From Platanthera guangdongensis (Eukaryota; Streptophyta; Magnoliopsida; Asparagales; Orchidaceae): a stretch of DNA of 64,000 nt. The position numbers were made by a program, and so were the translations under genes. Positions 21,556 to 32,716 of the stretch are shown in pieces. Numbering within the stretch: the first letter of the stretch is position 1; each line of letters begins with the position of its first letter. Where the stretch lies: positions 114,262,568 through 114,326,567 of the forward strand of contig CM077153.1 of NCBI GenBank assembly GCA_039583875.1, given 5' to 3'. A model generated the notes under the pieces. The model was given only the letters and a program-made list of their open reading frames with translations. It did not search any database and was not told the origin of the DNA.

Positions 21556-23330
21556 CTCCACCCCCTCCTCCACGATCCTCTTCCATTTACCCTTCTGTCT
21601 CCACTGAGACACCCCCTGAACTCCTGCAACTGAACCCCTCCTTCATTCCACCTCTTCTTGCCCTTCTCACTCCACCCCTCAAAAACCTCATAGTAGAGGC
21701 TATTTCCCCTCTTGCTACCTCCATCTCCTCCCTTGCTGCTCAAATTTTTGCTCTCTCTGTCCCTCCTTCTTCATTCAGGGGCCTGGCTCCAGTCTCTACT
21801 GAAACCAGGCAGGGGGAGATACTATGTGAAGAAGTGGCTCCAGCAGCATCAGTAGCAGAAATAGCAGCAGCAACTGTAGCAATAGAAGAAGGAGCAGACT
21901 CTGCCATTCTTGCTGAGCTACTTGAATTCATTGAATCTGATGTAGATATGGATGAGACAGATACAGTTGCAATAAACACTGTTGGTGATTACATTATCAA
22001 TCCCACAGTAGATTTATTTTGGTTATTGAATACTTTTGATATATCTAATTTAAACTTTCTTCCATAAGACAGCACAAAGCCCTCTATGGCTATAGTTCCC
22101 TATACCTCCCCAATAAGCCCCAAAGTTGCCATGCAACTCAAGGCCAGTTTTGTAAGAATAGAGGCTCCAGCTATTCCATCTCCACTAAGAGAAGATTCAT
22201 TCATTATTTCATCTCCTCCCAAAGCCATCTTTGCTCCAACTTATATTATGGATGATAGTCCCATACCTGATCTAGATGAGTTGATCATGGCAGATATTGA
22301 AGAAGAAAGTAAATTTATTGCTGAAAGCACTTATGTATATAGTTCTCTAGCTCCAGCTCTAGCTCTACCTCCTGCTCCTCCCTAGGCAGAAAAATTGTTG
22401 GTATTTGTAGAAGCTTTGAAAGAAATTAATGCATTATATGACAATCCATAGGGATCTTCTGATGATGAAGATGAGGAAGATCATTCTTCTGATGATGAGC
22501 CTAAGTCCAAAAAGAAAATCTCTAAGAAAAGGAAAGCCCCTCCAGCTGCTTCTCCAAAACCAAACCCAACTCATGACACTTCATACTATATTCTTCAGAA
22601 TATCACTCCCTATAAGGGCATGCCAGCTTGGATGTGGCTGTCCAAGAATCAGTAGAAGGACAGGAAGAAAAATAGGAAGTATTCTCCTCCTCCAGAGAGA
22701 TACAGGAAAGATCCTCCTCCACCTCCTCCACCTGCTGCTTGTGCTTCAGGCTCTTCCTCTTAGAGGTCTACCCAATATCAAACTTATCAGAGACATCAGG
22801 GTAGATCCTCTTCATATTCTGGAAGCAGCCAGCATAGGTACTCCTCAGGCAAGCAGCACCAACATCAACAACATCAACAATAACAACATCATCTACAGCA
22901 AGCACCAGAATCTCAGAAAGCTGAAAGTCCAAAGAGATCTGCATCTCGTCCTATTCCATTTGAGGATCCTGAGACAGCAAACACTGATAGAATGGTCAGA
23001 TTTCAAGAACTGGTTGGAATATCTATGATAAACAAGGCAAAAGCTGAAGGAAAGGATGCCTCTCAATACCCAATAATGTCAAAGTACAGGAAAGAAGAAC
23101 TAAACAGGTTTGCAAAAGCTAATAAATTCTTTAATGTAGATGATTATATGAAATTGCATCCAGAAGCTATGGTGACAAGGGATACATCCCTAAATATTAT
23201 TGGAGCTGCTGATATGACCATGACAAAGAGTCGAGCAGCTGATCCAAACAGGGAAATCAAATTCACTCAGCCTGGTGATAGAGTTAAGGAGGATATGCAA
23301 AATGAGTCAAAGAAGAAGAAAGGAGTCTAA
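21556..23330 (+). pseudogene. C-terminal part of the extra 3' ORF of a SIRE-like copia element (H)
   Basis: One reading frame runs from about 21556 to TAA at 23328-23330, just upstream of a copia polypurine tract and LTR. The position fits the extra (env-like) ORF that SIRE-lineage elements carry after pol. It is interrupted by in-frame stops only (22065, 22383, near 22449, 22653, 22758 and 22881), without frameshifts. Composition in order: Pro/Leu/Ser-rich helical start, Glu/Asp-rich part, Lys/Ser basic patch (KSKKKISKKRK), Pro-rich, Gln/His-rich, then a Lys-rich helical end (FQELVGISMINKAKAEGKD). No membrane segment is evident in the preserved part. The N-terminal part is lost to the neighbouring insertion. 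The family link to 63307-64000 rests on position. Confidence 0.6.
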
Positions 23331-23487
23331 ACTTTTTAGTCTTTCTGTATGTCTTAAAAATGTTTATTTATTTCCTGATACAAAACTCATTGTATATATA
23401 TATCTGCTGTATGTTTTAAAATTTTCTGTTTGATATATTTTTCTCTTGCTTTGTAAATGTTTTTTTGGTTGTATTAGTGACCTCACC

Positions 23488-23502
23488 CAAATAGGGAGAG
23501 AT
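23488..23502 (+). other. Polypurine tract of copia element H
   Basis: CAAATAGGGAGAGAT directly precedes the LTR start TGTTGGATCC. Purine-rich AGGGAGAGAT is typical of SIRE-like elements and primes plus-strand DNA. Confidence 0.75.
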
Positions 23503-23689
23503 TGTTGGATCCCTAGTTTGATTTGGGATATGTTCACTAATTAGGATGATTAACCCAATATGTATAGCCAGGGTCATGTCTGTGTCCTACAGTCTAGGCT
23601 ATGTCCTTAGTGTCAACATTGCATGGACCAGCCAATAGAAGATAGCAGAAGACTCAAGACTTAGAGAAAAATCAGCTCAAGAAAGTGAG

Positions 23690-24060
23690 TTCGACGTTCG
23701 TCGAAGTCAGCTCGACGAAAGTCATGCTCAGCTCGACGAACTCAGAGTCAATTCTCTGAGTTGAGCTTGACGAACTTGTACTCAGGACGAAGATTTCTAG
23801 TAGTTCAAATTCAACATTCTAAGTCCAGAATCATTTCTCTGAACTCTAGTCGATGAAGTTATGTTATCAGCTCGATGAATTTATAGCACATAATTAGCAA
23901 GTTTTATTAGAAAGCTGTTAGCAGTTCTCAGGTCGACGATCTCGGATCTCAAGTCGGCGAACATCAATTACCTGGTCGACGAACATGATTTCTCAGCTCG
24001 ACGAACTCTGGACTCAGGTCGACGAAATCTGTTCTTTGCTCGACGAATTCTGTGCAGATT
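23690..24060. repeat. CTCGACGAA motif cluster in the H LTR
   Basis: About a dozen TCGACGA or one-mismatch copies lie in 370 bp (AGCTCGACGAA, GGTCGACGA and a few inverted TTCGTCGA), all upstream of the TATA box at 24325. Confidence 0.8.
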
Positions 24061-24324
24061 CAGACTTGGATTTTTCCTTCTTTTGTCCTTATTTTATTAC
24101 AGTAATTCCTGAATAATCAATGCTTAATATTCTCTGAATATTACCGTTAGAAGCAGCATTGATTATGGTATTCATTTGGATTATTACTTGTCGTTTTTCA
24201 ATAGGACAGTTGAGGAAATCCAATTAATGCAGATATTCTCTCCAGTCATATTACATTCTCCAGGCCATCAACAATAAATGCAGAAAGGAATTCAAAAAAT
24301 TCAAAGGTGATTGTTGACTGATCA

Positions 24325-24330
24325 TATAAA
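24325..24330 (+). promoter_or_regulatory. TATA box of the H LTR
   Basis: CATATAAAGAG lies about 265 bp below the CGACGA cluster and just above a pyrimidine-rich initiator-like stretch. Confidence 0.55.
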
Positions 24331-25147
24331 GAGATTTTCTCTCTTTTTGAAAAAACGAAGACACTGAGCAGCAAGTTCAGACCAGAAAGAGAATACAGGC
24401 TTACAGAGAAGATCAACAACAATCTGATTCTAATCCTTCTCTGTACAAAAAACAAACTAGTTTTCTCCTTGACATTGGTGAAGAAGAAGAAGAACATTTA
24501 TTCCAAATCAAGGACAACAAAATCTCTATCAGTCAAGAAGTTCCTGGATCTCTTCTAGTCAAGGCTAAAGATAGAAGACCTACACCCTGAAGCAAAGCTC
24601 AAGTTTCCTGAGTTCAATATCTCAGGGGGAGCTATGTCAATATCAAAGATCTACTAGTCTTCTCAGTTGATTTGAGAAAGAGAAGACACCATAACTCTCT
24701 CACCCCCTCACTGTACAAAGGGTTCTTTAACTCCCTTCAAAAGTTATTCCTTGGTTGCAAGTCACCTGATCAAAAGACTTGAAGTGGTTTTTGGGCACCT
24801 GATCAAAAGCTCATTGGTGGCAGTCAAGTGATCAAAACATGTAGTGGATTCCTACCATGGTGGTAGAACATTGGATGTACCCAGGTTGGGGAACCACTAT
24901 AATGTTCTTGTGTCATCTAGTTGCCCATTTCTTCTTGGTCTTGTTCTGCCTGTGTTAATTTTAGCTTTGTTGTTCCTGTGGTAGATTTGTTTTATTTTTA
25001 CTGTGGCTGTGTTAGAATAGTTTATATTAGCGGTCATTTTACTTATAATTGAATATTAGTTGCTTTACTCTAATAATTTTGTAAATTCTAAATAGTCTTC
25101 AGATACTCTATTCACCCCCCCCCCCCCCCCTCTAGAGTATATCTGGT

Positions 25148-25628
25148 TTAACCCTTTCTTTTAATGGTTTTTGTTGGGGTCTTGCACACCGTTAGGACCT
25201 GGCCGGTGAAGTACGAGACGACGTCATCTTTGGCATGGTAGTTAAACAGTTTGTGGAAGACAGTGAGGCTAAATTCAATGCGCTCGCAACACATGTAGCT
25301 AGTGAATGCAACCAACACCGAGATGGCATTCGGATTAAGCTGCACGGGGACAACGTCGAAATATTTCAAAAACTGTTTTACCTCTGGCCAGATGGGGAGT
25401 CTTAGCCCCGACTCGAAGTCCTGGATAGGGAAGGCGGGTTCGCCAGGGTAGAAGGTATTAATCGACTCGCCGACCTTTGGCGGGAAGACTCATACCCCTC
25501 CACAAGGAACTCACTGGTGAAGGGCTATAATCCTCTTTTGAGATCTTGCTAGGGGGAAAGTCGTGGTCAACGAATCTCCTACCACACCGGCTGCGACCCA
25601 CGCCCTATTCAGCTTTCTTCTTTCCCAT
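25148..25628 (-). pseudogene. Antisense gene 2 remnant of F (N-terminal, Transposase_28-like)
   Basis: ATG at 25628 (MGKKKAE) corresponds to E's MGKKKVE. A TAG follows after seven codons and frames shift. The last 73 codons (25369-25148) match E closely: PVQLNPNAISVLVAF, CERIEFSLTVFHKLF and YHAKDDVVSYFTGQ. The gene stops at the copia junction, so coiled coil and acidic tail are lost. Confidence 0.85.
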
Positions 25629-25788
25629 GGCAGGCGAGACGGTAGGAGAAGAGAGAGGAAGAAAGGGTGGAGGGGCGAGAGCGAGACGTGAAAAGAAGCA
25701 GGCGAGGGGAAGCAGATGAGAACTCTGAATCTCATAAGTAGCAGGAAGCGACAGCACAGGCGTAAAACATCTAGATCCGGGGGGAGGT

Positions 25789-25796
25789 ATTTATAG
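25789..25796 (-). promoter_or_regulatory. TATA box of F gene 2
   Basis: Minus-strand TATAAATA, about 160 nt above the ATG at 25628. E has its box at 48332-48339 with ATG at 48477, a similar distance. Confidence 0.75.
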
Positions 25797-26150
25797 CGGA
25801 TGGAGAGAGAAGAAAAAATGGGCGGGAAAATGTGAATGGGGAATTCGAAGGGGCAACCCGACGGTTCATTTTCCCTATCTCTCCTGACCTCGAAGCGCGG
25901 CGTTCCGCAGTGATTTTTCCAATGAGCGGAAATAAAAAGGAAAATGTAGCAATTAACGCGGCTATAATTAAAAGGCCAGCATGAGAGAGATTGAGAGAAT
26001 GTCATCATACATTATTTCATCTCGTATGAGCCGGGCAGCATGTCCATAAGGGTTTCAAAAAACAAATTATTCTTAAACAAACAGACGACAGATTAATAAA
26101 AACAATAGTTACAAGGCATAGTTGAATAGGTGAGACGAGACGGAGGTCCC

Positions 26151-27112
26151 TCAGTTCTTGTGCCATCTCCAACGACCACCGCAACATCCTGCGCATGGAG
26201 GCCGTCCTGGGATGTGAAAGGCGCGAACGACATCCAGACCGCGGAGCGCGAGACGAAGATGCTGCTCGATCTTGATAATGATGGCCTCAGGGTCAGTCTC
26301 GTCTATTTCAATCGCACCCTCGATCCCAGAGGAGAGGCGAGCACACTCAATTTCCAGCCAGTCAATGCGCCGGTCAGTTGCTTTGTTCCATCTCGCGAAT
26401 GATGTGTGTATATTTTCAAAGCATCCAAGCTGTCCCGCATTTCATCTCCAGCGGATCCGTAGGATCGCCCAGATAGTCTTCAATCACATCTGGGTAAGGA
26501 AGAGGTGAGAGGGCGGTCGGCTCGGAGAAGTCCTCAGCGGGTGAGTCAATCCAGATGGTTGCACAAGAAATGTTGAAGGTCAGAATATATGTTGGTCTCG
26601 CAAAGAGGCTTAGATGCCGCGAGATGCGCGAATGAAAGGACGAGGTTAGTTCATTTACTAGGGATGCGAGGGTTCCCCGCAAGCCGCGAGAGGTTGTCAT
26701 TCTTCACGATAGGAGGCGAGGACTGCTGAGGCAAGTCGGAGTCTTGGTATTATTTGTCGGAAGCATCATGGGGATTCACAGCCATGGGGGGATTGGCGAG
26801 GTCTCCTTGAAAAAACATGGTCAATAAGAGAGACGATAAAAGAAGGGGGAAAAGACAGAGGGAAGAGGAGGAGTATAGAATCACCTATCTCTCCCCAGAG
26901 GATGTGGGAGGAAGTGCATCGGATCACGAGGGTTCCGAAGTAGTCGCGCCGGCCGAGAATGGAGGTCTGACGGTTTTCGCATTCTTCAGGCAAGATGATG
27001 AAGGTGCAGACGCAGGGGTGTAGACCAGAGCTGGGGCCAGGGTAGCCACATTGGCCTTGTTTTGCTTCCAGACCATTGCGAGATGCTCACAGAAACTCTG
27101 GCTATGGGATAT
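26151..27112 (-). pseudogene. Antisense gene 1 remnant of F
   Basis: It is homologous to E 47078-48031. The opening HSQSFCEHLAMV matches E HSQSFRERLALV, but the start ATG has become ATA (27112-27110). Farther on, IEDYLGDPTDPLEMK matches E IEDYLGDPSDPVEMK, and DPEAII...RLALRGL matches the C-terminal part, with TGA near 26151. Frameshifts separate the parts. The coiled-coil region is degraded. Confidence 0.8.
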
Positions 27113-27174
27113 GTTGACGGTAGAAGAGAAGAGGAAACAAAAGAGGGGGCACTCCATGATGAGATGGGGTCTCA

Positions 27175-27182
27175 TATTTATA
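27175..27182 (-). promoter_or_regulatory. TATA box of F gene 1
   Basis: Minus-strand TATAAATATGAGACC is equivalent to TATAAATATGTGACTCC of E at 46995. Confidence 0.8.
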
Positions 27183-27292
27183 GGCTCCAGGCGAGGGCCC
27201 GCCAAATATTCTCATAAATGAATCCCAACTCCGCGAGCCTCGGTCGGACTTTCTTTCCAAGCTTGGGGCAACCTCGAGAAGAGCTGGGATTT

Positions 27293-27985
27293 TGTACAAC
27301 CTTGGGCTCGCGGGGGGCGGCTCAAGTAGTAGAGTGGAGAAGGTGGTGAGAGGAACTAAAGAGGCGAGTGGGACCATGTGGTCCCCTCGCCGGAGGCGAG
27401 ACGGGGCTCGGCTGCGTTGCCGAGATGTCTCTCGCAGTGCGGCCTGGCCCTTGAGGGCAAGATGGATCTCATAAGGCGGGAAACCTACGAGACGAGCAGT
27501 TGATCTTGTCTCGCCCGCTGGTCATTTCCCCACTTGCCATATAAGAGAAAGGTGTTTTTATCTTCTTACTCCCAAGGGAGATTTTACTCCTCTACACTAG
27601 GTAATTTTAACCTTCTACCCTCGGTGGCCTGCATAAAACACTTCAGAACAGCAGAGTTTGGCTATTGGCAGACCCAACCCAGGGTATTTTGGTAATTTCA
27701 GGTCGGTTAAGTATGGTTATTAGTAGATCTAACTCAGAGGCCATAAATAGACCAATAAGTTGCCTTGAAGAGGTTGTTGAACCTTTCCATCTTCTTCCTC
27801 AGAGGCACCTAGCTCAACATTGGCTAGGGAGGGCGAGATCTTCTGATTCTTCCGGGTAAGTGGTGGGACCTCTGAGCTACGACCCTCGGTCTGTTTCTGG
27901 TCCTATGACTCACGTCAAGAGGGTTGTTCAAGAAGAGTAGGTGTGTGCTGCAACTTCAGGCATGAAGTCTAGGTGGAGCTGGGTA
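27293..27985 (+). repeat. 3' LTR of F (E-family)
   Basis: It starts TGTACAACC after the purine-rich GAGAAGAGCTGGGATT and aligns with the complement of the E LTRs through CTCAGAACAGC, TTGGCAGACC, GGTAATTTCAGG, ATAAATAG and CTTCCGGGTAAG. The last about 130 bp are poorly matched, so the right end is approximate. Confidence 0.75.
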
Positions 27986-27989
27986 ACTA

Positions 27990-28545
27990 GTTTAAAAGTT
28001 GCTAGGTCCGGAAGCCCTTGAAGAGATGAATTGTGTCGTGACTCATATTCGAGAGAAGCTCTATGTGACACAAGAGAGATATGAGAAATATGCTAATAAA
28101 CGAAGGGTTGATTTGGAGTTCGTTTTTTGGGATATGGTGTTTCTGAAAGTTTCTCTAATGTCAGGTGTTAAAAGGTTTGAAAGGAACCACAAGTTATAAC
28201 CCCGGTATTTGGGACCTTTTCAAATTCTTGAGCGCATCGGAGTGTCAGCTTATAGGTTGGAGTTGCCTGCTACCTTCCCTGGTGTCCATGATGTATTTCA
28301 TGTGAGCCAGTTGCGGAAGTGTATCCGCAGGGATCGTCAAGTCCTTGGCTTGGTGCCCCAGATTCAGCCCAACCTTACGTACGTGGAAGAACCTATTTGT
28401 ATTCTGGATTCTCAAGATCGAGTGTTGCGGAGGAAGACCATACCCATGGTTAAAGTTCTATAGCGAAATCAAGACATCGAGAGGGCGACGTGGGAATTGG
28501 AATCGACAATGAGAGAATCTCATCCGCTTCTCTTCCCTTAGTTCA
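27990..28545 (+). pseudogene. Chromovirus (Tekay/Del-type) integrase C-terminus with chromodomain, element G
   Basis: The first part (LLGPEALEEMNCV...YEKYANKRRVDLEF) is the integrase tail. A break near 28199 follows, then [30 protein letters not shown] and [34 protein letters not shown] sequence with WELES near the end, the pattern of plant chromoviruses whose C-terminus carries a chromodomain guiding insertion to heterochromatin. Stops at 28197 and 28461 and one frameshift inactivate it. It is truncated on the left by fragment F. Confidence 0.85.
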
Positions 28546-28630
28546 GGTATGTCCTCAAGTTGTTGGTACTAATTGAGTTTTGTTTTGGGTTTGGTTTTAA
28601 GGTTGTGTTAAGTTTCGGGACGAAACTACT

Positions 28631-28640
28631 TTTTAGGGGG
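28631..28640 (+). other. Polypurine tract of G
   Basis: TTTTAGGGGG immediately precedes the LTR start TGTGACTGTAACGCC. Confidence 0.6.
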
Positions 28641-29164
28641 TGTGACTGTAACGCCCCCGATTTTTCTGATGTCATTATTTTTTTGTCGACGTCATAATTT
28701 TGACATCATGGCATTACCCTTTTTCATTTTGTTGACGGCGCTGAACCGTTTGTGTGTTTCGCGTCTGTTGGGCTTGTTTATCTTGAATTTTGGATTCTGA
28801 TGGGTTGGAATGTTTTCCTTGATATTAAGGATGAGGTTTTGAGGCCTTGGCCTTGTCCAGTTCTGTTGCGTTCCGAGCATTTTGAGTCTCGGCGCGTGTT
28901 TGGACCCTTGTTGTGATCTTTTTTTCGCTTGTGAGAGCATTTGATGTTATGTCTCAAGAATGGTACGTCGGATTCTAGTGTTGTCATCGTTATTAAATTC
29001 GTCTAATTCAACTCGTGTTTGGCCCTCCGTTTTGAACATATATTTCCTTGTTCAACTATTTGATTATGATAATTATTATGTCAAATCCTTAAGCTTGTTT
29101 TGATTCTCGGGAAGCCCTCCTAAAGGGTGGGTTTTCAACGAACTCATTGTTTCTCGCATTTTCT

Positions 29165-29405
29165 GGGTGTTGTATGGAGCTCGATGATCGTCGAGCTGAG
29201 CTCGACGATTGTCTAGCGCTTATGGGTTCTGAGTTCGATGATTTCCTTGCGCAGTTCGTCGAACAAAATGTTTGTTCCTTTGCGTTCGACGATTTTCGAA
29301 TTGAGCTCGACGATCGGGCCTTGAGTTGGACGAATTTTGAACATAATTCGTCGAATGGGGTTTTTCCTTTGTGTGTTTGACGATCATCGAGCGGAGCTCG
29401 ATGAA
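29165..29405. repeat. TCGACGA/TCGTCGA motif cluster in the G LTR
   Basis: GCTCGATGATCGTCGAGC, GAGCTCGACGA, TTCGTCGAA, TTCGACGA and related copies occur about a dozen times. It is the same core as in the copia LTR H. Confidence 0.75.
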
Positions 29406-29454
29406 GCATCGAACGATTTTTGTGCTTTCTATTTGTATTCGAGAAGTTGATTTT

Positions 29455-29965
29455 GTACTCGAGTTTTCCCTAGTTGTTCTCGAGATGTGCTCTGTTCTCT
29501 TGAATTTGCAGCCTTGTTCTCGAGAAAGCCTTCTTATTCTCAAGAACTGCCTTTTTGTACTCGAGAAGTGCTTCCTAGTTCTTGTGGTCTGCCTGGTTGT
29601 TCTCGAGATGAACTTCTTGTTCTCGAGAACTGGCATCTTGTTCTGTGAACTTGCTTCTTGTTCTTGAGAACTTGTTTCTTGTTCTCGAGAACTGTCATCT
29701 TATTCTCGAGAACTGGCTTCTTGTTCTCGAGAACTAGCATCTATTTCTTGAGAACTTACATCTTGTTCTCGAGAACTGTCTACCTTGTTCTTGAAAACTA
29801 CCTTCTGTTCTCGAGGACTTTATTGTTCTCGAGTAATCCGTTCTGGTTCCCGAGAAGTTTTCTTCTATTCTCGAGTAATCTTTCTTCAGTACTCGAGTAC
29901 TGCATACCTTCTTCTCGGGTAACCTTTGCCTGTTCCCGAGTGATGTTTTCTCTACTCGAGTAAGT
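29455..29965. repeat. TTCTCGAGAAC palindrome array in the G LTR
   Basis: I count 15 exact CTCGAG hexamers, mostly as GTTCTCGAGAAC or ACTCGAGT, spaced about 25-40 bp, with further one-base variants (TTCTTGAGAAC, TTCCCGAGAAG). The array ends about 95 bp before the TATA box. Confidence 0.9.
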
Positions 29966-30060
29966 TTCTAACACTAGAGAAGTCCTCTCTTCATTTCGAA
30001 AACCCGGTTCAGCAGAACCTGGTTCATTTCTTAAGTGTGGTTATCCTAATACTACACTCA

Positions 30061-30068
30061 TATATATA
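30061..30068 (+). promoter_or_regulatory. TATA box of the G LTR
   Basis: CATATATATACC is followed by a CT-rich initiator-like run, just downstream of the palindrome array. Confidence 0.6.
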
Positions 30069-31995
30069 CCTTCTTCTTCTTCCTCATCTTTTAGCCGACC
30101 GAATTTCTGCCTATCTCCCGAACCAGAGCGGCATGAGCGACTAGTGAGAATGTTTTCCCCTATCCCTTTGGTGGTCATCGTCGGTGCTCCGGTGCTCAAA
30201 ATCTTCAACCAAATAAAGATCCGGAAAGCTCTCAACGAGAGCTTTATCATCGTGGTAAAATTTTCCCCATTCCTTGAGTTATTCTCGCTAGGGTTTTAGG
30301 CCCTAACTCCTATTTTTGACCATTCTTGTTAGATTTTGACTTCTCTCATCTACTTTAGCTCCGATCTACGTTGTGGCGCGATTTGGAAGTCTCTCTCCGG
30401 TAAAACCAAGGCAAGTGATGGTTTCCTCCTTCTCTTCCTTTCTTTACCCCGATTTGCACGATTTTCTAGCTTTTTGTTATCATGATTATTAATCAACTTG
30501 CTGATTTTTGGTGTTGTTTAGATATTTTGTCTAGTTCGTTATTAATCACCATGTTCTTGATTTTGTTACGCGATCTTGTAAGTGTTAAATGTGGTGGAAT
30601 CTTACCCTTATAACTGTTCCTCAATGTTTAAGCAGGCCGGGTTAGAGTTCGTTTAGGACGCCCCTGAATTAGAATTGTCCAGTAGAATTCGATGTGTCAT
30701 TATTGTCTTGGAACTATTATCATGGTTTCCTTCGTGGAGACGCCATGGGGCGAGACATGCCTCCAAAGCAGGAAGGGTTGTGGTGGGCCTCTGAGCTCTA
30801 AACCTGGGTCGTTACGGTGTTTTTAATCTGGGTTTCCTTGGTTGCAGGTATTATTTGTGGACGAAATCACCGCCACAACGTTTGTTCTCCCTATTCGTAC
30901 TTTGTGGGGCTCTACCGGGTGTTTGGGCATTTGCGGTGAATGGTGGAGTATCCAGTCTCCCCGCAATTAGACGGATAAATTGTCTTGAGGGTTGGCCACC
31001 CCCCCCCCCCCCCCCCCCCCGTTTTGGTTTTTGGTGGAGTTGACCACATGTGGCTAATATGGGTTTGTTTCTCTCCTTATGGTTTAATCTTGACCTTTCT
31101 CCCCTTAGTCTTGCGCATTTGTGGTGCTGTTGTTAAACGTGACGCTTCACATAAGTGTCTCTTGTTATTTTTGTACATGACTGTTGTACTTTATGTATGT
31201 ATTTTTCTTTGATCTTGGGTTTGTACACCTTGACTTTTTTTACTTTTGGCTTACTTTCTGTCATCTCTTGTACTTTCTTGCTGAGGTGTTATGTCTTTGG
31301 AATGCCTCAGATTCAGAGCTGTAGCTGATAGCCGTACTGATTTTGGAGTTCTTGGGCAGCTGTCTTGGCTGTGGTTTTGCCTTGCCGTAGCGAGGTAGTT
31401 TGTTGTTTGGTTTTCATTGCTAGTGCAGACATACTTTGTTTTATGTGGGCTCGTGTCAGTTGAAGCCCACATGATTGTTATTTTTGGATACTAGCTAGCT
31501 GCTAGTTTTCCCTCTGTGTATATGATTACTTGCTCTCTGTGATGTTTTATGTTAGAATTGAATGGTAGGCATTTTTAAGTATGAAAATACTATTATTACC
31601 TCATGTATGACATGTTTTTAAAATATTAAAACACTATATTTAACGACTTAAAAAATCTACTTTTATTGTTATTATAAATTTAAAACTTTCATAGTTTGAG
31701 GTGTCCTCTGGGAACCTCTAAACTCATGTAAGGCGTTTAATTTTGTAAAAAAAGTAATTTTCACAGCATACAACTACTTTCCTCGTGGACTAGATGATCC
31801 ACCAAGCGGAGGATACGGCTAACTACCACACTTAAGCTGATTTTATCTTTAAATAACTTAAAGAATCTTTTTCATGATTAAGTAGGTGTTTGCCTGAGCG
31901 TCCGCAATTTTCCCCTGCTGACGTGGCATCATGACGCACATTTTTCCCTTACTCTGATACACCTTTATTGGCGGTGAAAAATGCGGGTTGTGACA

Positions 31996-32716
31996 GTGAC
32001 CATGGTACATAATTTCAATCTGAAAATATGACAAATTTTTGTAAGGAACTAGTGATCTCTCAGGAGTTCTCTTCTCCATGAACACCACAGTAAAATAGAG
32101 TTGCTTAGAGGAAGAATAAAACTCTCATTGAGGCAGCTAGAACAATGCTGAGTGATACACCTCTCCCAGAATATTTCTAGGCTATGGATGTAAACACAAC
32201 ATGTTATGTTCAGAATAGAGCATTAATCAACAAGAATCACAACATGACTCACAATGAACTAATGAAAGGCAGAAAACCAAATCTGTCATACTTCAAAATT
32301 TTTTGTAGTAATTGTTATGTAATTGACAATGGAAAAACTTATCTAATAAAGTTCTCAGAGAAATCCTATGAAGCAATCTTTGTACTGTATAGTGTACTTA
32401 GCAAAGCATACTGGATCTACAACTTGAAACATCAAGTTGTAGAAGAATCAATTAATGTAGTTTTTGATGAAACTTCTGTTTTATATAATGAGATTTCTAA
32501 CAACTATAGTATAGGTGATGTAGACTATAGGATGGAAACGTTAAATATAGGTGATTTACCAAATCAAGTGTTACACACTAGAGATAATGTAGAAATTCCT
32601 ATAGAAGAAATGGTAACTACCCAGGGGAGGAGGAGAATCATCCTAATCCTCCTGCAGAACTATGTGATTATAGTCACCTGCCAGTAGTAGTTAAAAATCT
32701 TAGAGATCATCCTATT
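31996..32716 (+). pseudogene. Copia integrase core and tail (D)
   Basis: The frame reads SDHGT-FQSENMTNFCKEL, then SSP-TPQ-NRVA-RKNKTLIEAARTML, matching the copia integrase core DHGTEF...SPRTPQQNGVAERKNR. Stops replace Glu, Arg, Gln and Glu codons (near 32010, 32078, 32087, 32099). It continues with VNTTCYVQNRALI, KPNLSYFKIFCSNCYV and a decayed tail to NLRDHPI, where C inserted. The catalytic Glu region and most of the core are still recognisable. The upstream zinc finger is lost. Confidence 0.88.
32712..32716 (+). other. Target-site duplication of C, left copy (CTATT)
   Basis: CTATT directly precedes TGTTAACC. The same five bases follow the 3' LTR at 45784-45788 and restore HPIDQLIGD in the copia frame. 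Confidence 0.95.

Larger units (their letters stand above)
23503..25159 (+). repeat. 3' LTR of SIRE-like copia element H
   Basis: It starts TGTTGGATCC after the polypurine tract. U3 contains the CGACGA array (23690-24060), TATAAA at 24325-24330, and R/U5 continues to a C16 run at 25115-25130. The exact end is not resolved, because fragment F begins near 25148-25160. Confidence 0.65.
25148..27985 (+). mobile_element. Element F: 3' fragment of an E-family Tat-type element
   Basis: It contains minus-strand remnants of antisense genes 2 and 1 and a plus-oriented LTR from 27293. All three align with E (48477-50478, 47078-48031 and the LTRs). Its gag-pol and 5' LTR are missing. It is much older than E, with many stops and degraded GCGAGAC motifs. 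Confidence 0.8.
28641..31995 (+). repeat. 3' LTR of chromovirus G, about 3.35 kb
   Basis: It starts TGTGACTGTAACGCCCCC and ends GCGGGTTGTGACA at 31995. The next base begins copia integrase coding sequence (SDHGT...), so the junction is well defined on the right; GTGAC at 31996-32000 is the expected target duplication. Inside: TCGACGA-type motifs (29165-29405), CTCGAG array (29455-29965), TATATATA at 30061-30068, a C22 run (30999-31020) and an AT-rich right part without genes. Confidence 0.75.

Noticed and set aside
25511..26008. 165-codon minus ORF as an independent gene
   Set aside because: It overlaps the F gene 2 start and its upstream TATA region in a different frame; no similarity to any copy.
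29455..29965. Heat-shock elements, by analogy with heat-activated copia elements
   Set aside because: TTCTCGAGAA places TTC and GAA four bases apart, not the two-base spacing of heat-shock elements.
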